The notes below the pieces were generated by a model that searched no databases, was not told the origin of the DNA, and saw only the letters and a program-made list of their open reading frames with translations. DNA of 64,000 nt from Himantopus leucocephalus. Taxonomy: Eukaryota; Chordata; Aves; Charadriiformes; Recurvirostridae. How positions within the stretch are numbered: the first letter of the stretch is position 1; each line of letters opens with the position of its first letter. This document shows positions 22,043 to 34,907 of the stretch, piece by piece. The translations under genes and the position numbers were made by a program. Location of the stretch: the NCBI GenBank assembly GCA_003993805.1, contig RSEF01000031.1:53869586-53933585 (forward strand), written 5' to 3'.

Positions 22043-24416
22043 CCCACGTCCCCAGTGGCTGATTTGGCCTAAACCACGACATTGATTGATGTAGCCTTGG
22101 ATGATAAAAGATTTATTTGGTAAATCCACAGTAGCCTAAATTCTGAAATAGAATGTCTTTTTATGATTGACTTCTAAAATGCCACAAAACTTAACATTGG
22201 TACAAGTTTTTGCAGGAAACAAATTTCTTCCCCGTAGGCTTTACATTAAGCTGTAGCATACAGTTGGTCTAGGAGTCAAATGTGGAGTTATATCTACCTT
22301 GACACCGATCCTGTTACTTCTTAACATAAAATATTTTTCAACAGAAGACAGATGCTTAAATTACTCCCTCAAATGAGAGGGAGTTAGCAGTAAAGCTTTA
22401 AGTTAATGTGTTTAAGCTTTGTACTATAGCTAGCATAGAATAAAATTAAGGTTGAGAAATACTAAAAAAAATCCTGATTAACTTTTAAAGGAAGTGAGGG
22501 AGATCAAAACCAGAGATGCTCATTGGTTTTGGGGTCACCCAAGCTGAGATGCTTACGATCTGTTTTTCTGTGATTAGCCGACGTTCAGAGCACAGCTCCT
22601 CTCCACTCCAACGGGAGCTCCTACCCAGACACTCTGTCTTCTTCCTCAAAATCATTTTTCTTCCCCGTGACAGATCTTAGCTGAGCTAACTCTTCTGGCA
22701 TGGCCTTACTTAACTTCTCTTCCTCCGCATTTTTACTCTTTAAGCAGTCATGGCCACATGTCAGGGCTGATGGCGCAGAGTATGCCTGGCTGGCCTCCCT
22801 CCCGGTTCCCTACCGCTCCAAATCGCTTGTTTGTTCCCCCACTACCCCCCTCTCTACCGCAAGCTGGCCTGTTCGCAGCCCATGAACATGCCGATCAATC
22901 CATTGTTTGAACAATACGATATTCTCAGAATTGGCCTCCCTGGGGCTGCAAACACTGAAAAAGGAGTTGGTGGTTTTGCTGTTATCCATATTAGCCTGGA
23001 TCTCTGCTTGCTGCTGGACCTCTTCTCACTCCCTCCCTGCTTCTACCTCGGTCCCTTCGTCTCTCTTATTCACCTCCTTGCTCAAGTGGGAGGCAGATCA
23101 TGACTTTTCGTCCCAGTTGCTCAGGCTGCCATGATGGGAAGAGAGATTCTCATCTGCGAGTTATCGATCTGAGTATTTGAAACACAGAGTTTGGGCAGCC
23201 GTGGCCCTGAGGGGTTTCTTTCCCATTCTAGGAGTCAGGGAGGTGAAACTTTTTGCTTGGAAGTGGAGTTTGAAATGACCGAGGGAACTGCTCATTGCAT
23301 ACGCACAGGCATAGGTGCACAGGAATATACATTTGCAAAGTTGTCAGCTGTGCTTACAGCCAGATTAAACACAGACTTAGCTTTCAGATGGGCCAAAAAT
23401 CCGCAGTTGAAGGCAGGATTTTGTCAGGCAATTTAATAGGTGTTAGTCTTATATGTTTGGAGCAACAGGGAGTCTAGAGTAGTAAATTTTAAGGAATAAC
23501 AACATCCACACTAATTTTTAACAAATCCTACAGTATTTTATTTGCAATCAGGGCAAAATGAATCATCCTCCCTTTCTCTAAATCTTGCTCTACTTTGTTC
23601 TACCTCTACTCTATATTTTATTTTGAAGAATGAGCAACTTCATTTGAGGTACTAAAAATTTGTATTGAATCATGCAAAGAAAAGAATTCATCATTGTTTG
23701 CCAGGATATATTGTTGCTGGGAAACGAGTCACTTACTTACAAATATTTGGTAGTCAGCACATATGAGATAGATGCTGATTTTTATCAGACCATTTCACAA
23801 TTCTGTTTCTCCTGGTAGAGAACATGTGTCTGTTCAATTCTTTCCTCTCTTGTGCTGGAGATGAGACTTGAAGTTTCCTCCTTTTCCTCAAGGAAAATAA
23901 TAGAAAAGGGTGGGGGAAACAGTGTTAGATTAGAGCTGCGAGTGGAAGCAAGCTAGGGCAGACTGTGATGAATTAAAAACAAGCGAGAGTGAGTGAAAAA
24001 CAGAAAAGCACCAGAATGGGAGCAGAAGGAGAAATAGGAAAGTTCTACAGCAATCTGAGGATAGTAAGAGCTAGAAAACACAGACCAAACATCTCCCAGA
24101 CCCCAGATAGTCTTTTTTAATTTGAAATCAGATGTTACTGTAATCAGTCACTTTATGACAGTGATACATTTTTGGTTTTATTGACCCTAACTCACTCTTC
24201 AAAGGCACTGTGACTGAAAGCATGAGAGCTGAGTAATAATTGTAGTCTCCTTAATGTTACTGTGAACTTAAGTTAAGACCTATGAAATTATCAGATTATT
24301 AGTGGTTTACCATTTTCTTTTTTTTGAACCTCAATATGTGCTTGAATTTCTCAGCTTTGCAATATCTGGTCTATTAACACTTTTGTATATAATGTTGCTA
24401 TAAGTACTTTACATAT
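22043..24416. other. Non-coding DNA, nothing recognised
   Basis: No gene recognised. A hairpin at 22363-22384 is listed separately. A C/T-rich stretch at about 22600-23080 yields frames of 75-90 codons in two registers, a compositional effect. The remainder is AT-rich and repeat-free to the tandem duplication at 24.4 kb. Confidence 0.5.
22363..22384. repeat. Hairpin ACTCCCTC-aaatga-GAGGGAGT
   Basis: Perfect 8-bp arms with a 6-base loop, GC-rich relative to the flanks. It would form a stable small stem in RNA on either strand. No gene context supports a terminator or small-RNA call. Confidence 0.6.
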
Positions 24417-24502
24417 GGTATTCCTTTGAGTTCACACAAGCGAAAAAAAGCTTTTCTTGGTATTCCTTTGAGTTCATGCACACGCACAAAAAAATATTTC
24501 CT
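24417..24502 (+). repeat. Two-copy tandem duplication, 42-bp period
   Basis: GGTATTCCTTTGAGTTCA occurs at 24417-24434 and again at 24459-24476. The following bases (CACAAGCG-type, A run, TTTTCTT) also correspond imperfectly to those after the second copy. The first 18 bases are identical, while the remainder has diverged. This is a simple unequal duplication with no assigned function. Confidence 0.85.
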
Positions 24503-27480
24503 TGAGAGCAAGGTATCCAGGTTCTAGTAATATGCCACCAGAAGAAAGCTAAAAAAGAAAGCTGAAGAAAACATTTGGGTGGAAAGATGATGAAATCAGT
24601 ACCAGACGGGTGGCTGTTATGGTATCATTTTCCTTTTTTCTCTTGAGGTCTGCAGATTCATTCATGTCATTTGCTCTCGTGTCAACAGGCACACATTTCT
24701 TAGTTACAAATAGCTCTAATGGGAAATTTTGATTTTGAATGCATATTGATAGAGAGGTTTGAATTGCATTTAATTTGGGGACCAAGCAAAGTGATTAAGA
24801 GAGAAAAAGAACATTCCTGATCTGTAAGATTTTTCAGATGAACTAAACCAGATTTGCAAATCATATGGTCCTTGGTAATGTGTCTATTCAAGCAAAAATA
24901 CAACACCAAAAATTACTCTTTGTTCTAAAGATTAAAAACTGTATTCTGCTTTCTGTAGGTCATGACTGTCGTGCTTCCATTTCCAGATGTAAACACCCTT
25001 TTTTTTTTTAATTCGTTAATAGTGAGATAGCCAGCATTCTATGCTGGCAATTAAAACCTGAAATCACTGCACCACTCATTCTCAGTGATATGTGAATGTT
25101 CATATTCTCCCTTGACACGTCTTCTAGTTTGATTATTTTCACGTATTTTGAAATTGAAATTCAAAGCAAAAAATGGAAACAGTACACAACTCACTGACAA
25201 ACACAAAGATCTCAAAGCTATTGGCAAATTCTTATTTACTACTTAGATGACACATGGATGTCAGAGATCACATATACCTTTTGCTCGCATCCATTGAAAC
25301 TCTGCTGTCATTGTTTGTCATATATACCAATTACCTTCAAAACACAGAAAATTGAAAGAGATTTGTTGAATAATAACAGGAATTTTTTTCATTTATTTCA
25401 CTTTCAAACTGGATCTCATTTTTTAGGTCCCTGGGTAATCAAGATGGGTCAAAGGATTATTTAAGAAGAGAAGCAGAGACAAGAGTATTTTTGTTTGTAT
25501 AAGTTTAGATAGCCCCTAAGTATTGTAACAACACAAAGATTTTTGTCACTTCAACTCTTCTATGTGATGGCTGTGCTGGAATTAGTTATGTGAACAAAGA
25601 ATGAAAAAAAATGTTGTCAATAATGACAGGGAAATTACTGACTTACTTGTGGCAGAGGGAAGACTTTACGGTAAATCTTGTCTTTAATTCGATTTTGCAG
25701 ATCTTATGTACGCTGTCCCATTAACTCAAAGGTCTTGCTTACACAAGAGGTTTGGAAATATATCCCCTGTTATAGAATCTTAAGAAATTAGAATATATTG
25801 TTTATTTTTTGGTTTATCATGAACTCTTCATGTCAGAAGTAGAATTGAGTTGGACAAGAAATTACTACTTTGAAAATATAAAAGCATGAAAAAGACAATT
25901 CAGAGAGTGAGAAGTACTAAAAAACAGCACCGATGTTTCTCTCTGTCTTTTATATGATGAGATCCTTCCTGGTATTGGAAGGGAGAATATGAAATTGAAA
26001 TGGATTATGAAATGATAGATCTATTATAGCCTTTGGTACCACATTGGCAAGGTGTGGTGTGTATACCAGAATTGTCTCCGAATGCCTTCAGAGCAAATGT
26101 TACTAAAACCTCCCTCTGCAGACCCAGCACCTTGCTTCTGTTAGGTCTGAGGATACTGGAGAGATCTAGCGCTGGAAGAAGCCATCTATAAATTACAGCA
26201 CACCTGGAGGCTTGTGTACTGACATGGGATTCCATGTCCATTCCATTTTTCAGCTGCCGTGTGGACAGGGACCCTGCAGTGTGGCATAGTCAACTTCTGG
26301 TCATGAGATGTGTAATGAGTGTTCCACTCGACTGATCCTATGGGGACAGGGAGAAGAAGATAAAAAGACAGCAATCATCGTTTTTTTGTCAGTCTTACCA
26401 TCCCCTGCTCTACTCTCCTGGTGAATCTTCTCTCATCTGCTTTGGTTCTCGTCTGCTTGGCTCGCATAGTAAAACCTCTGGGTAGAGTGGAGGTTGCCTT
26501 TACACTGCTGAAGCCTTTGTCCAGCACTGTGTTTAAGAGTTTGACCTGGTGTCTGAGCAGTGAATCCTACACGTGGAGGGTGGATCAATTAGTGAAGTAT
26601 CAAGAGACTGGCTCATACAAATGGTGTGAAAATGAGCAATTAATGTGGAACGACTCCACAGGAGTCAATAAGCATGCATGGCTGCCCTTTATGGTGGCGA
26701 GCTCTCATACTTCTCATTTGTCTATTGCCATCCTTGTTAACTGAACTATTTAACTTACCGTATAAGCATATGTAATGTTATAATTTCATTGTGGTGGCAG
26801 CAAAAGGCATTTTTAAATGAAGCTTGCAACAACAGCAAAAGACTCTCCATGTTGTTTCAAAGTGAAGCTTTCAAATGTAATTAGAAATTAATGTAGTATT
26901 TTACAGTTAAATTATGCTTTGTCAAAACAAACACCCTTATCCTTACTTTACCATGACAATTGACTTTCCTTTACTGGTATTTTGGAACTACATTTCTGCT
27001 TCAAAAAAGGAACTACATGTAGAGGTAAACACCCAGCCAACTTGTGCATTCCGCAATTCCTTTTTTATCTTCTCCAGTTTTATGTTGTTTTCTTTTGTTT
27101 TATTTTAAATTATTTTTTTAAAGTAATGTAGCAGTTGATTATTTCAATATATCCTTAGGATTAGACTTTGTCAGGAGATTGTTTGCTCATTCCAAAATGT
27201 TTTGTTATTTCTAGATTGTTCTATGCCTTATCATGTTAAATCCAAGGCCTTTAGCATTCTCCCAGGGAAAAACAGAGTCAGAAGAGCTGCCAAAGACATC
27301 TCAACCAATTCTACCAGTGACGTAACTGGGGAGTGGAGGTTTGCAAAGGTGTCAGGACTCCCAGAAGAGAGGTGGAGTAGTGGTGGAGTGTGGAGCTTGA
27401 TGGAGGAGGTTTATAAAAGCCGTTGAGTCTTATATGACTTCTACCACGTTCTGCCTGCCCTGCCTCATGTCTTCCTAGAA
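24503..27480. other. Non-coding DNA, nothing recognised as a gene
   Basis: The longest open frame is 107 codons (26421-26744, plus), unrecognised. A short T run lies at 25002-25011. An AT-rich, repeat-free block at about 26760-26920 looks like a candidate conserved element. TATAAAAG at 27412-27419 follows a G-rich purine stretch and is TATA-box-like, and TGACGTAA near 27319 is a CRE-like site. No gene start can be tied to them. Confidence 0.5.
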
Positions 27481-27740
27481 TAGCCAGGTGATTAGGGCAC
27501 TAACCCCTGGTGTTGAAGCCCAAAATTCAATGAATACTTAATACAATTTATACAAAATAGAGCTGCTCTAATAGTTGAGATTGAAAATGTTCCATCAAGA
27601 GTAATGGATAGCCTTGAGGGCTTGCTGGGGAAAGGCTGAAGCTGAAATCTTTGCTCTAACTCCAGGGGAGTAAAGCCTGAACCTGGGTCTCTTGCCTCCA
27701 GGACGATGCTCTTCTCACGGTGCCTCTTGGTTATTCTGGT
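27481..27740. repeat. Inverted pair of tRNA-like SINE heads, ancient
   Basis: The left end reads AGCCAGGTGATTAGGGCACT followed by CCCTGG. This corresponds to the 5' tRNA-derived part of old amniote SINEs (GTGGTTAGGGCACT...CCTGGG). The right end carries GAACCTGGGTCTCTTGCCTC and CCAGGACGATGCTCTT, whose reverse complement has the same order: a box-A-like start, GAGACCCAGGTTC, and a box-B-like GGTTC. The two ends are therefore degenerate inverted copies about 200 bases apart. They may be two SINE insertions or one palindromic element. The family name is uncertain and the consensus match is from memory. Confidence 0.4.
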
Positions 27741-30700
27741 ATGCATAGTGTAGTCTTCCTGAACAAAAAGCCTGTATTTGTTGCAACAGATGTGTTCTCT
27801 CCTACATGTTTTGGCATCAATGAATCGACATTTTCCAATGAAATTTTATAAATGGAAAACTTGTGCATATTACACTGGAAGACTATTCAGGATGGAAACA
27901 ATGGCATCACAAGGTAACTGCAGGGCAGACACCATATTCTTCTAATGTCTGTGTTTTCTACATTCTCTACACTTGTGTATTGATGCAGCTGTCTACCTGC
28001 TAACAGTAAGGTAAATTGACATTGCTTGTCTCAAGACTTATTTCTGTTAATATATACTCCTTTTTTATAAGAACCTTGTACTTGCTTAGAGTTTTTTATT
28101 TCTGACATCGCAAATTTTCTTTCCCCTCCCTGAAGTGATCCATTTTTACTTCTCAGTTTTGTTTCCTGCATTGCCTCTAATGTTATGGCTCTCATTAGTT
28201 GAATGTCTTCTTGCTTTCCTTCTCCATTAGGAACGTTCCTGCCTTCCAAACCAAGTCTCTTCTCTTTATGAGCAATCTCTCTTTTTCTGTGTAGTTAGAG
28301 CTTGCCTTTTTATTCCTATTACCTATTTATAAAGGAACACAGAATGGAAGTAAAGTGTTTACTGGTAAGGGATTGGACATTAAAAGCTTTACTTAACACT
28401 GTTCTAGTGTGTAGGTGACGTTTGTTCTGATTTCATGACGTGAAACTCCTGAAACATCCTGAAATTGGCCTCCTTGTTTTATAGGAAGTTCTTTGCTGAA
28501 AGATTTAAAAACACCCTGATACCCTGAAAGTAATTATTTTCTGGGAGCATCAGCTCTATTTAACTTATGTACTTTTGATACTTCCCTCTTGCTACTGGTG
28601 AAGGGCAGAAATACATAATAATTTTCACAAGCGTACTTGAAAACACTGTGGGTGCATCTTTGTATATTTTAACAGCTCAAATCATTTTGTTATTAATGCT
28701 GAAAATTTTGTCACTTTTGCCATGAAATTGCATGTGGCTCATGCTTTTGCCATGATTGACAGAGGATCATTGCCTGGAGCCAGCTGTTTGCTTACTGTGC
28801 ACCACGGAAAAAGCATTTGAGATGGGCCTTGGCTATCACATTTTCATGTGATGTGCACTCTCATATACATGTGCATATTACACAAAGAACAGAAGAGCTC
28901 ACAGCAGCCCCAAAACGGCATCTGTTCTTTATAGTGAGATAAAGAAGCTGCAGAAGGTTTGTTGAAACTTGCTGATGCTTGTTGTCACTTAGCAGGAAGT
29001 GTTTAGGAGTTTGTGAAGAACAAAATTACAATTTGTCAAATGTTGCAAACCTCAGAGTGATTGCATACTATTTGATTTCACTGTTGCTATAAATAGGATT
29101 TCACTTTTTGGAATTACAAAATGACCAACTTTCTGTTCAGTAAAATATTAGAGTTTTAGTCTTTTTTCTCCTTCAAATTTTTCCATAATCTAAAGGGTGA
29201 AGTAACCATTGCTTTAGTAACCCATAGTATTCTTCTGCCAGCACACATTAACATGTGAAATCCAGACATTATTTAGCCTTCTGCAGGATGACATGACAAA
29301 GCCTGGGCTATGATGAGATGATTTTCACATATGGTGGTAATGTCTTCTATCATGGCTAGTAGCGCCTCATCTTCTAGTCCCCCCTTGAAGCACTGAAAGA
29401 GGAGAGTATCAAAATGTGAGGCTTAAATCAAAACACATTTTGGCCAATGGGAATAATTTCATTGTCTAAAATCTCCTTTCATTTGAGCCTAGCATAATCA
29501 TCCACGAAGATCCATATGTGTCATATTCACCTGTGGCACCCTGGAATAAGACCAGTGTTTCTGTTGTGGCTACAGCTGCCAATAGGAAATATCAAGTAAA
29601 TATGCTGTGACAACTGGCAGTGCTTTTGACTTAGGGGAAAACATCACGTGTTTTCAAATACCTTTAGGAAGGAAGTTCTGCAAATAAAGGATGAGTGGGT
29701 CATTATATATTTATGGTAAATGGTGAATACTGTTTCACGTTTAAGCAGATGTTGTTAAGCAGCAATTTTATTGTGATTCTTCATATGTAGAAAACTAGTG
29801 TTTATTTTCTGTAGAAACATAAAACTGAATTCATTGAGCTATAAGGAATAAGTAGGAGGTGAATACCTTTGAGAGTAGAATATGGAGAAAACAATATTTT
29901 CTGGGAATAAACACATTGGTACAGGCTACCGATATATTTAAGAGTTCTGAGATTGGTTTATAAGCATGACAGAAGGACAATGTTGTACTGGACACCTGAA
30001 CAAGACGCTATGTCTCAGGGATATCCTTACCTACTCCCCTGACATTAGTTGAGCTGGCGGAAAAGCCAAGAAATAGACAGCAAAAGTTGGAGCTGTGGTC
30101 ATAAGGCACTGCTTATGAATTATTGCAGATGACTCTTTTCCCAACTGTTGTCTCAGGTTCTGCAAATGGGAACAGATACCAATGAGGCTTTTACACCCTG
30201 GGCTGGATGATAAGGCTGCTCAAGCACTCTGGGTGGTGTGTGACCTGGATTGTGCCTTTCCCCATGCAGTGCTAATGGGAGGGCTGCAATCTTCTAAGTG
30301 CTTCTTCTAAAGCCACCCTTGGTTACACTGAGTCATTCACCATTGCTCATAACAGCCAGATGTACTTGTTTCTCTTTACTATCAAAATTAATGGGCTGGA
30401 TGGAAGCAAAAGCTGCTGCTGCATTACTGACCAGCTGAGCCTGCCTTAAATTGAGCTTTCCCCAGAAATGGAATAAAGGTAATCAAAAGTTTTTCTTTTC
30501 CTGAAGCATGGAAAACAGGCTTTTCAGGACAAAACGAATGTTTAGAAAAACCTTCTTTTCCCCTTCAACTTCTCTGGAGTTCTCAGATACTTGTGTGTTG
30601 CAAAGTCACTTTGGATGACGCATGTGAATTAAGCCCACCAGCATCTCTTATTGCAGTTTAGAATTGGAAAGTGAGTAAAAGTGACTACACCACTTTTGTT

Positions 30701-31165
30701 GCTTACGAACTCTAGAATTGGCTGAAGTAACTTTCTAGAGTAACACAGGAAAAGTTGTGTAGTGGTCTTTGTGAAGAACTACCTGCATTCTGCAGGAAAC
30801 TAAACAATGACCAGAGAACTGGAGGGATAACACACAAATGTGTGAAAGAATTTCCTTTCTCTTTTCCTCTGCCCAAGCTAGGCAGGCTCAGGGAAGTGCC
30901 AATAGAGCCTGTAGGTAATAAGGAGAGACAATGGGTTAGCAAGACATACATGCAGTAAAAAACACAAAAGGAACTGGCCAAAAAAAAGTTAAATTTTATG
31001 TTATTTATTTAGAAGATTTGGTAAAAATCTAAATATTTCAATTTTCTCCTAATGTCAGACAATTTCCAGAGGAACACATCAAGTCAGAACTATAAGTAGT
31101 AGGAGCGGTGGGTACTTCCGCCTTGCACAGACAAATAGGTGTAGGACCGGTTTGGGTTTAGCACC
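27741..31165. other. Non-coding AT-rich DNA, nothing recognised
   Basis: No gene or repeat family is recognised over 3.4 kb. Open frames do not exceed 89 codons. A GC-richer stretch lies at 30180-30350. The DNA is repeat-free, compatible with intron or intergenic sequence. Confidence 0.5.
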
Positions 31166-31169
31166 TCGC

Positions 31170-31177
31170 TGACGTCA
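31170..31177. promoter_or_regulatory. Perfect cAMP-response element
   Basis: TGACGTCA, the palindromic CREB/ATF site, lies in a short patch (31105-31210) with several CpG dinucleotides in otherwise CpG-poor DNA. It is followed by CAAGATGG, a YY1-like core. It sits about 50 bases before the start of the CR1 tail. No transcript start is evident. Confidence 0.4.
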
Positions 31178-31230
31178 AGATGGACTGTCAAGAGCCTCCA
31201 TGTGGTGTGTCTCTACTGTAACGAAGGATT

Positions 31231-31331
31231 TTGGATGGGGCTTTGAGCAACCTGGTCCAGTGGAAGGTGTCCCTGCCCATGGCAGGGGGGTTGGTCCCTT
31301 CCAACCTAAACCATTCTGTGATTCTATGATT
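31231..31331 (+). mobile_element. CR1 LINE 3' tail, severely truncated
   Basis: Only the last ~100 bases of a CR1 element are present. They run from TTGGATGGGGCTTTGAGCAA through CTGCCCATGGCAGGG to the CCAACCTAAACC motif and the terminal ATTCTGTGATTCTATGATT. The strand is plus. The short block usual between GGGTTGG and GGTCCCTTCC (ACTAGATGATCTTTAA-type) is absent, so it has an internal deletion as well as extreme 5' truncation. It shares CCAACCTAAAC with the 20.1 kb copy, where I recall the commoner form as CCAACCCAAAC. Confidence 0.9.
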
Positions 31332-34300
31332 TTCCTGTCACTGTTAAAGAACTCCTTACTCCAGCTGCTATTTCAAGCTTGGTTGTATGTAAATTCAGAA
31401 ATATTCAATGGAACATTCTTTCTGAGTACAAAAGTATCTGAGAACTCCAGAGAAGCTGAAGGGGAAAAGAAGGTTATTTCTTAAAATATGCATTTTACCA
31501 ACATTGCACTGGATTGTGTGTTTGTACAGGGTTTCTATAAGGCATTAGGTTTTAAGCTCATTCTGTAACATGCTTTGTGGTATCAGCACCTAGCTTCTCC
31601 CAAGAAGATGTTGAAGTTTATAACCAAAGTAAAAGCAGAAGTATGGTTGAAAGTTTCGAGTGACTATGGAAAAAAACCCTTGCTTCCAGGCAAGGATGTA
31701 TATCATCGAGTTTGAAAGTGTGGTAAACTGGAAAGAAAATGAAGGCAAGCAAGTGCCCAGACCTGAGTCATGTCAACATAAACCATTTCTGACTAAACCC
31801 TGACTGGGCAACACTCCCTCAAGCCAATATAAACCATTTTAAAGTTGCCGTAAACGTGTCCTTTGGCAATGAGCTAAACCTAGATGAGACATATGAAAGT
31901 AAAGGGATTGGGGCAAAAAGTGAGCCAACTCTGTATGATAGCAGGGATATTTGCAATTTAGAATTCATTTCCCTTTGAGTGTATATTTCTTGAACTGTTC
32001 CTGAAATTCAGAGACTGCCAAACTTTGCTTTACAGTTGAGATTGTGCCATGGGAGCTAGACCAAAAGTTATACGGAACTCCAGGAAATTCACAAATCTCA
32101 GTGTAATGTGTACACTTGTTTTTTTTTTTCACAATACTAGAAATTGACTTGATGGAAAAGGAGGAAGGTAACATAATTGCAACAAAAATATAAAGGTTAT
32201 GGCCCAGAAAATGTACACAAATCGGTGCCCTTTTATTTCTTTCTGATCTGTCTGCTTAATGACTGCAGTTCAACCAGTAGCTGCTAAGAACCTAATTAGA
32301 TATAAGATACATGCAGCATACAGTACTTGCATTTTGAGGATGCTAGCAGCTTATTAGTTTTCTTTAGTGTGTTAGTCTTACTAACTGCATGTGGTTACAT
32401 GCACTGCATGCAAATTAGTATATGTTTAATGTTTGTATTTTTTGTAAAAGTTGAATACACTTAAGTATGTTATATAAACTGTACACAGATGCATCTAGAA
32501 TCTGTCTCTGGAACAACGCAACTGAAGTGTTAAGGTTGTTCAGCAAATCAAATATTACTGAAGTACTTTTGCAGGAAGAGAAGTGCGTAGTTTTCATTGT
32601 CCTAGTCAAGAATTACTGTACAGGTTTTGCTGTCTTTCCAGGAAGCAGACTGCCTCTATCCTAAAAAGTAAATTTTCAAAATTATAAGTAACTGAAATTA
32701 GAAGACTTGCACAGAAATAAAAAAAGTCTTAGAGTGGGAGTTATTCTTGTTCACACTGTGTTGTTTATAAAAGTCAGTTAATAACTGTATTTTTTAATAA
32801 ATCTTCTAATTTAAAAACTGGAAGATGCTATTACAACAGAGTGTTATTTGTTTACTTGTCATAAATGATGCTGTTTTGTCTTGCAGATTCAGTTATAAAA
32901 TACAACTAATTAATGTTAGAACAATATATCTGAATGATTCAGAAACATATTAGATGGCACAATGATCAATATTAAACTCTTATAAAATAAAGGAAATCAT
33001 GTACATCATAAAAAAAGGACTAATGCCTCTTTGCCTAGAACTAGTTAGAAGTATATTTACATTTTGCAGTATTTTCTGGTATGCCTAAAATAATCTTCCA
33101 ATGTAGTACTCATTTATTGTGATCCTTTCTCTTTCCTCAGTCCCTGATAATGCATGAAGTGCTGTTATCTTCACAAAATTTAACTTGTTCATATTCTCAC
33201 CAACTGTGCTATATTAAACGTCTATACCTTGAGGTGGTGCCTTCAACGAGTGGGCTGTGTGGGTGGTGGATGGGATATGAGGTATCTGCAGGGAGGACAG
33301 ATAAAAATATTAATTAACAGCCAGGACAGGGGCTGAATGTTCTTTAACGGTGTGTCCCCATCTTGGAATCATCTTAGATGGTGGTGAGATGGTGAATAGA
33401 GGTGGTGATTTGAGTTATAATGATAATACAAGGTGGAATGTCCTCAAATAAAGCATTCTGTGGATGAGCAACTCTTTTTGGTGGGATGGTAAGACATTCA
33501 TTAGGAAGATTAGGGCTAGAAACTAATGTACGTTGTCAAGGATGGAGATAGGTGTACCAGGATTAGCCTCAGAAAACGCTGGCAGTTCAGACAAGGTGGG
33601 AAGGCGAGAACCAAAAGCAAAGAGAACCTAATCAATCTTTTTACCAAATAAACAGATTATTGGAATTTCAACATTGACTAGGAACACAGTATGCTTGAGG
33701 GGCAAAAGAAATGAATTTACCAGGATTTTTTAATAAACTTTCAGACTGAGACCTTCCTTCCTCCAGGTGTGCAACTCCCATTAACCCCAGTACTGCTGTG
33801 GACTGAGGGCAGGGCAGTGCCTAACCCTTTATTGTCACTGCAGAGTGGCAGTGCTGTTAGGTACTGTTTCAGACAAGGGTCTGTCAGCATTTCCTACGGA
33901 ATTTATACCTGGTCTATAAAACACACTCTGCTGTAGGTTGATATACAGTCTGCCTCCTAAGGAGTCATTACTATCTATCACTTCAATGATCTGCTGATAA
34001 TGGGGGTGTATCACTTATGTGTGTAATGGGTCTGAAAGAAACGGGTCTGTTGAAATTGCACCGAGTCTGCGGAAAACGGCAGGGAATCAGTGGGAGTGCC
34101 TGCGCGCTCCCCGAGATCCTTGGGGGCCATTATAACACGGGAAGAATATTAACAGACTTCAAATGGGAAAGACTGCTATAATCTCCTTCATTAATCAAAG
34201 AAAAATCAAACATGCCAAATTTGAACACCGTGTCGTCTAGACAATGGTAGGTACAATTCAGGCTTTTTTCTGACATTTGCTAAAGGTTGGTTGACTTCAG

Positions 34301-34907
34301 CACGGCTGTTCCAGAGCCCTGTGAACTCAACTGGTGTTCTTCCAGTTGGATTTGACTCTCCATCTTTGCCTCAGACTCTTTTCTTTCATATATCAGCTAT
34401 GTTCGTGGGCTGTTTCTATGCATATACGAGAGCTGTGCATAGCACGGGTGAGCTAAGGACAGAGCAACAAACCTTAACTCTGAGTTTCCTGGCTGCTCTT
34501 AAAGCACTAGTGTTTTTTTTTAACATCCTTTCCTATTTCATGAGCATGCAGCCATAGACATAAATATAAATACGTCTGTCTTTGATAAATTAAAATCCTA
34601 ACAGGTGTGTGAATCCTTGCCAAGATAGTTACGAGCTGGTCAGTATATATTGCTTGCACTTGGAAGTGGTACATTAGAGAACACTCGACTGTTTCACTGC
34701 TTTATAAATAGATGGATTTGGCATTTCTGCAATCATCTGCGGAGGGTAAAAAAGCAATAGATGGATAAAAGTAAGTATAGATCATGTTTCAGAGTCTTGC
34801 AGATTAAGTGAATTGATTCCATAACATGCTCGTTCCTGTCATTAGCTTTTCTGATCTTTTGTGTCATTTTAGGTTCGATAGAAGCAGCAGAGAGAGGAAA
34901 GATGTTC
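31332..34907. other. Non-coding DNA, nothing recognised as a gene
   Basis: Open frames do not exceed 94 codons. A perfect octamer ATGCAAAT lies at 32408-32415. A GC-richer patch with CpGs at about 34050-34125 passes into a repeat-free AT-rich block to about 34260 containing ATTAATCAAAG-type TCF/homeobox cores, a candidate conserved element. Confidence 0.5.

Noticed and set aside
21834..22129. Open frames crossing the first N run
   Set aside because: They exist only because N was translated as X. The same applies to frames over 45503-45602.
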